A stretch of 64,000 nucleotides of DNA from Pusillimonas sp. UBA3987 (GTDB taxonomy: Bacteria > Pseudomonadota > Gammaproteobacteria > Burkholderiales > Burkholderiaceae_B). Shown one piece after another: positions 62,288 through 64,000 of the stretch. The DNA lies in the NCBI GenBank assembly GCA_002384935.1, contig DGCD01000006.1, positions 186,001-250,000 of the forward strand, in the 5' to 3' direction. The notes beneath the pieces were generated by a model. That model was given only the letters and a program-made list of their open reading frames with translations, was not told the origin of the DNA and did no database searches. Made by a program: the position numbers and the translations under genes. Numbering within the stretch: the stretch's first letter is position 1; every line of letters begins with the position of its first letter.

Positions 62288-62923
62288 TCAGGAACCGGTC
62301 GGTTGCTGAAAGGGTGACTCAAACCGGTAAACAACCAACGTACTGCGCCAACTTTTGAAACGGTGGATTTCATTTTGCCGGTTGAAGGCGGCCACGTGCG
62401 TAACCCGCAAACCCAACTTGCGCGCCAGATCTTCGAAATCGCGCATGGTGCATAAATGAATGTTGGGCGTGTTATACCACTGGTAGGGCATTTCTCCTGT
62501 TACCGGCATGCGCCCGGCCAAAATAGACAAGCCATGACTCCAGTAACCGAAGTTGGGGAACGACACAATGCCGTAACGCGCAACGCGCGCCATTTCACGC
62601 AAAATATGTTCGGTGCGGTGCATCGACTGCAGCGTTTGAGACAGCACAACGGAGTGAAACTGTTGATCATCGAATAACGCCAGCCCTTCTTCCAGGTTCT
62701 GCTGAATTACACGCACCCCCCTTCTAACTGAGGCAATAACGCACTCATCATCGAATTCCACACCGGCCCCACTGACTTGTTTGTGGTCGCGTAAGTACGC
62801 CAACAGCGTGCCGTCGCCACACCCCAGGTCAAGCACACGACTGCCGGGTTCAATCCAGCCACCAATACGCTGCAAATCCGGGCGGGTGGTCATGTCGCCC
62901 TTGAACGCAATAGACTGTTTCAT
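62288..62923 (-). CDS. metW: MetW, methionine biosynthesis-associated methyltransferase-like protein
   Basis: A 211-residue MetW protein. SRVLDLGCGDGTLLAYL is a SAM-binding motif, VIQQNLEEGLALFDDQQFHSVV and MPYQWYNTPNIHLCT are MetW-specific. It overlaps the metX stop (ATGA), its universal partner. In related bacteria MetW is needed for activity of the homoserine acyltransferase. An internal ATG 10 codons in is an alternative start. Confidence 0.95.
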   Translation of the reverse strand: MKQSIAFKGDMTTRPDLQRIGGWIEPGSRVLDLGCGDGTLLAYLRDHKQVSGAGVEFDDECVIASVRRGVRVIQQNLEEGLALFDDQQFHSVVLSQTLQSMHRTEHILREMARVARYGIVSFPNFGYWSHGLSILAGRMPVTGEMPYQWYNTPNIHLCTMRDFEDLARKLGLRVTHVAAFNRQNEIHRFKSWRSTLVVYRFESPFQQPTGS

Positions 62924-64000
62924 GCCAGCACCCCCACTGTTTCGACACGCTCACCCAAACCAAGCTCGCGGGCGATTTGATCGTAATAACCTTGCATTAC
63001 GGCGTGATAACGGCGATCGTCGAGCAAGAACGCATCGTGACCGTGCGGCGCGTCGATTTCAGCGTACGTCACCGGCAAGTGATTTTTCAGCAGCGCCTGA
63101 ACCATTTCCCGCGAACGCGAAGGCGGAAAACGCCAATCGGTTGTAAACGAAACCAAAAGAAAATTAGCGGTGGCTGTGGATAGTGATTTTGCCAGGTCGC
63201 CATTATGATGACGCGCCGGATCAAAGTAATCGAGCGCACGCGTAATCAGCAAATACGTGTTGGCGTCGAAATAGTTGGAAAACTTCTCGCCCTGGTAGCG
63301 CAGATACGACTCCACCTCGAACTCGACGTCGTAGCCGTAATGAAACTCGCCATTTTCGGCCGGTGCACGCTGCGTGCGGCCGAATTTTGCCGCCATGTCA
63401 TCATCCGACAAATACGTAATATGGCCTACCATTCTGGCCAGCGACAACCCGCGCCGTGGCACCGTATCATGGGCGTAGTAATCGCCTCCGTGGAAATCAG
63501 GATCCGTAATAATGGCGCGGCGCGCCACCTCGTTAAAACCAATGTTCTGCGCCGACAAGCGCGGCGTACTGGCAATAACGATGCAGTTCTCCACACGCTC
63601 CGGGCACGTGATGGCCCATCCGAGCGCCTGCATTCCACCCAAGGAGCCGCCCATGACGGCCGCGAATTTCTGTATACCGAAATAGTCGGCCAACCGCGCC
63701 TGCGCGTGCACCCAATCCTTGACCGTCAACATCGGGAAAGCTGCGCCCCATGGTTTGCCGGTATCGGGGTTGATACTGGCCGGCCCCGTTGAACCGAAGC
63801 ATGAGCCAATATTATTGACGCCAATGACGAAAAAACGGTTGGTATCCAGTGCTTTTCCCGGCCCCACCATGTTGTCCCACCAACCGATGTCCTTGGGATT
63901 ATCGGCGGCAAGACCTGCTACATGATGAGATGCGTTCAAGGCATGGCAGACCAGCACTGCGTTGCTGCGATCGCGGTTTAGCGTGCCGTATGTTTCCACC
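62920..64000 (-). CDS. metX: Homoserine O-acyltransferase MetX (N-terminus beyond window)
   Basis: About 360 residues are present; the first residues (before ETYGTLN) lie beyond the right edge. LVCHALNASHHVAG, FVIGVNNIGSCFGSTGPASI and VMGGSLGGMQALGW (nucleophile Ser) are diagnostic of the alpha/beta-hydrolase MetX. The triad is completed by Asp in VSFTTDWRFPP and His in APHGHDAFLLD. It acylates homoserine, the first step to methionine. Acetyl versus succinyl donor cannot be settled without the key specificity residues being compared. Confidence 0.95.
   Translation of the reverse strand, partial: VETYGTLNRDRSNAVLVCHALNASHHVAGLAADNPKDIGWWDNMVGPGKALDTNRFFVIGVNNIGSCFGSTGPASINPDTGKPWGAAFPMLTVKDWVHAQARLADYFGIQKFAAVMGGSLGGMQALGWAITCPERVENCIVIASTPRLSAQNIGFNEVARRAIITDPDFHGGDYYAHDTVPRRGLSLARMVGHITYLSDDDMAAKFGRTQRAPAENGEFHYGYDVEFEVESYLRYQGEKFSNYFDANTYLLITRALDYFDPARHHNGDLAKSLSTATANFLLVSFTTDWRFPPSRSREMVQALLKNHLPVTYAEIDAPHGHDAFLLDDRRYHAVMQGYYDQIARELGLGERVETVGVLA

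Noticed and set aside
1..64000. CRISPR arrays, tRNA or rRNA genes, insertion sequences, prophage
   Set aside because: I looked in the gaps and found no regularly spaced repeats, cloverleaf-like stretches, transposase motifs or terminal repeats; the gaps are short and mostly regulatory.

Overview
This window reads as chromosomal DNA of a betaproteobacterium of the order Burkholderiales, most likely family Alcaligenaceae (the Bordetella/Achromobacter/Pusillimonas side). The pointers are the divergent gatCAB / mreBCD-mrdA-rodA block, the metX-metW-ampG-xthA run, many LysR regulators, several solute-binding proteins without adjacent permeases, and moderately high GC. This assignment comes from gene content and protein motifs; no database search was run. 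I see no rRNA, tRNA, CRISPR array, insertion sequence or phage gene.

Layout. 1-3100: a truncated substrate-binding protein divergent from a LysR regulator, then an AhpD-like protein and an ECF41-type sigma factor behind a consensus ECF41 promoter. 3200-6900: a catabolic cluster (AraC regulator, flavin monooxygenase, SDR, MaoC hydratase) in which the AraC gene and the monooxygenase have been joined tail to tail. 7000-10100: a serine-hydrolase-fold protein lacking its catalytic SxxK, followed by a TpsB outer-membrane transporter with no TpsA partner. 10100-19700: nucleosidase, BrnQ carrier, small lipoprotein, diguanylate cyclase, Tag glycosylase, DUF481 porin-like protein, GcvA-like regulator with a degenerate SDR, a pair of rSAM/selenodomain-associated transferases, and MTA phosphorylase. 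19700-22400: a TAXI-domain lipoprotein directly coupled to a frameshifted GltS glutamate symporter. 22500-29400: PEP carboxylase, an MFS pump and a subtilisin-type autotransporter.

29450-36400 is an aromatic catabolic operon. A BenM/CatM-like regulator with an ATAC-N7-GTAT operator faces an intradiol dioxygenase. This is followed by the meta-cleavage lower pathway (2-oxopent-4-enoate hydratase, 4-oxalocrotonate decarboxylase, acylating acetaldehyde dehydrogenase, 4-hydroxy-2-oxovalerate aldolase) and a substrate-binding protein. The upper and lower enzymes belong to different textbook routes. 36600-41700 holds a tandem-PAS diguanylate cyclase, an MFS pump, a salicylaldehyde-type aldehyde dehydrogenase and an OmpA-like lipoprotein.

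41700-64000 is mostly conserved housekeeping: two Aap-type permeases without ATPase or binding protein, ftsEX, mutY, the rod-shape operon mreBCD-mrdA-rodA divergent from gatCAB, pyrE, DoxX, a DODA-type dioxygenase, a diguanylate cyclase, then the minus-strand run metX-metW-ampG-xthA and a PACE efflux gene.

Most interesting candidates: (1) the TAXI lipoprotein fused in operon to a GltS-family symporter, a possible binding-protein-dependent glutamate symporter; (2) the intradiol dioxygenase heading a meta-cleavage lower pathway; (3) the pseudo-serine-hydrolase next to an orphan TpsB; (4) the convergent gene fusion near 3990.
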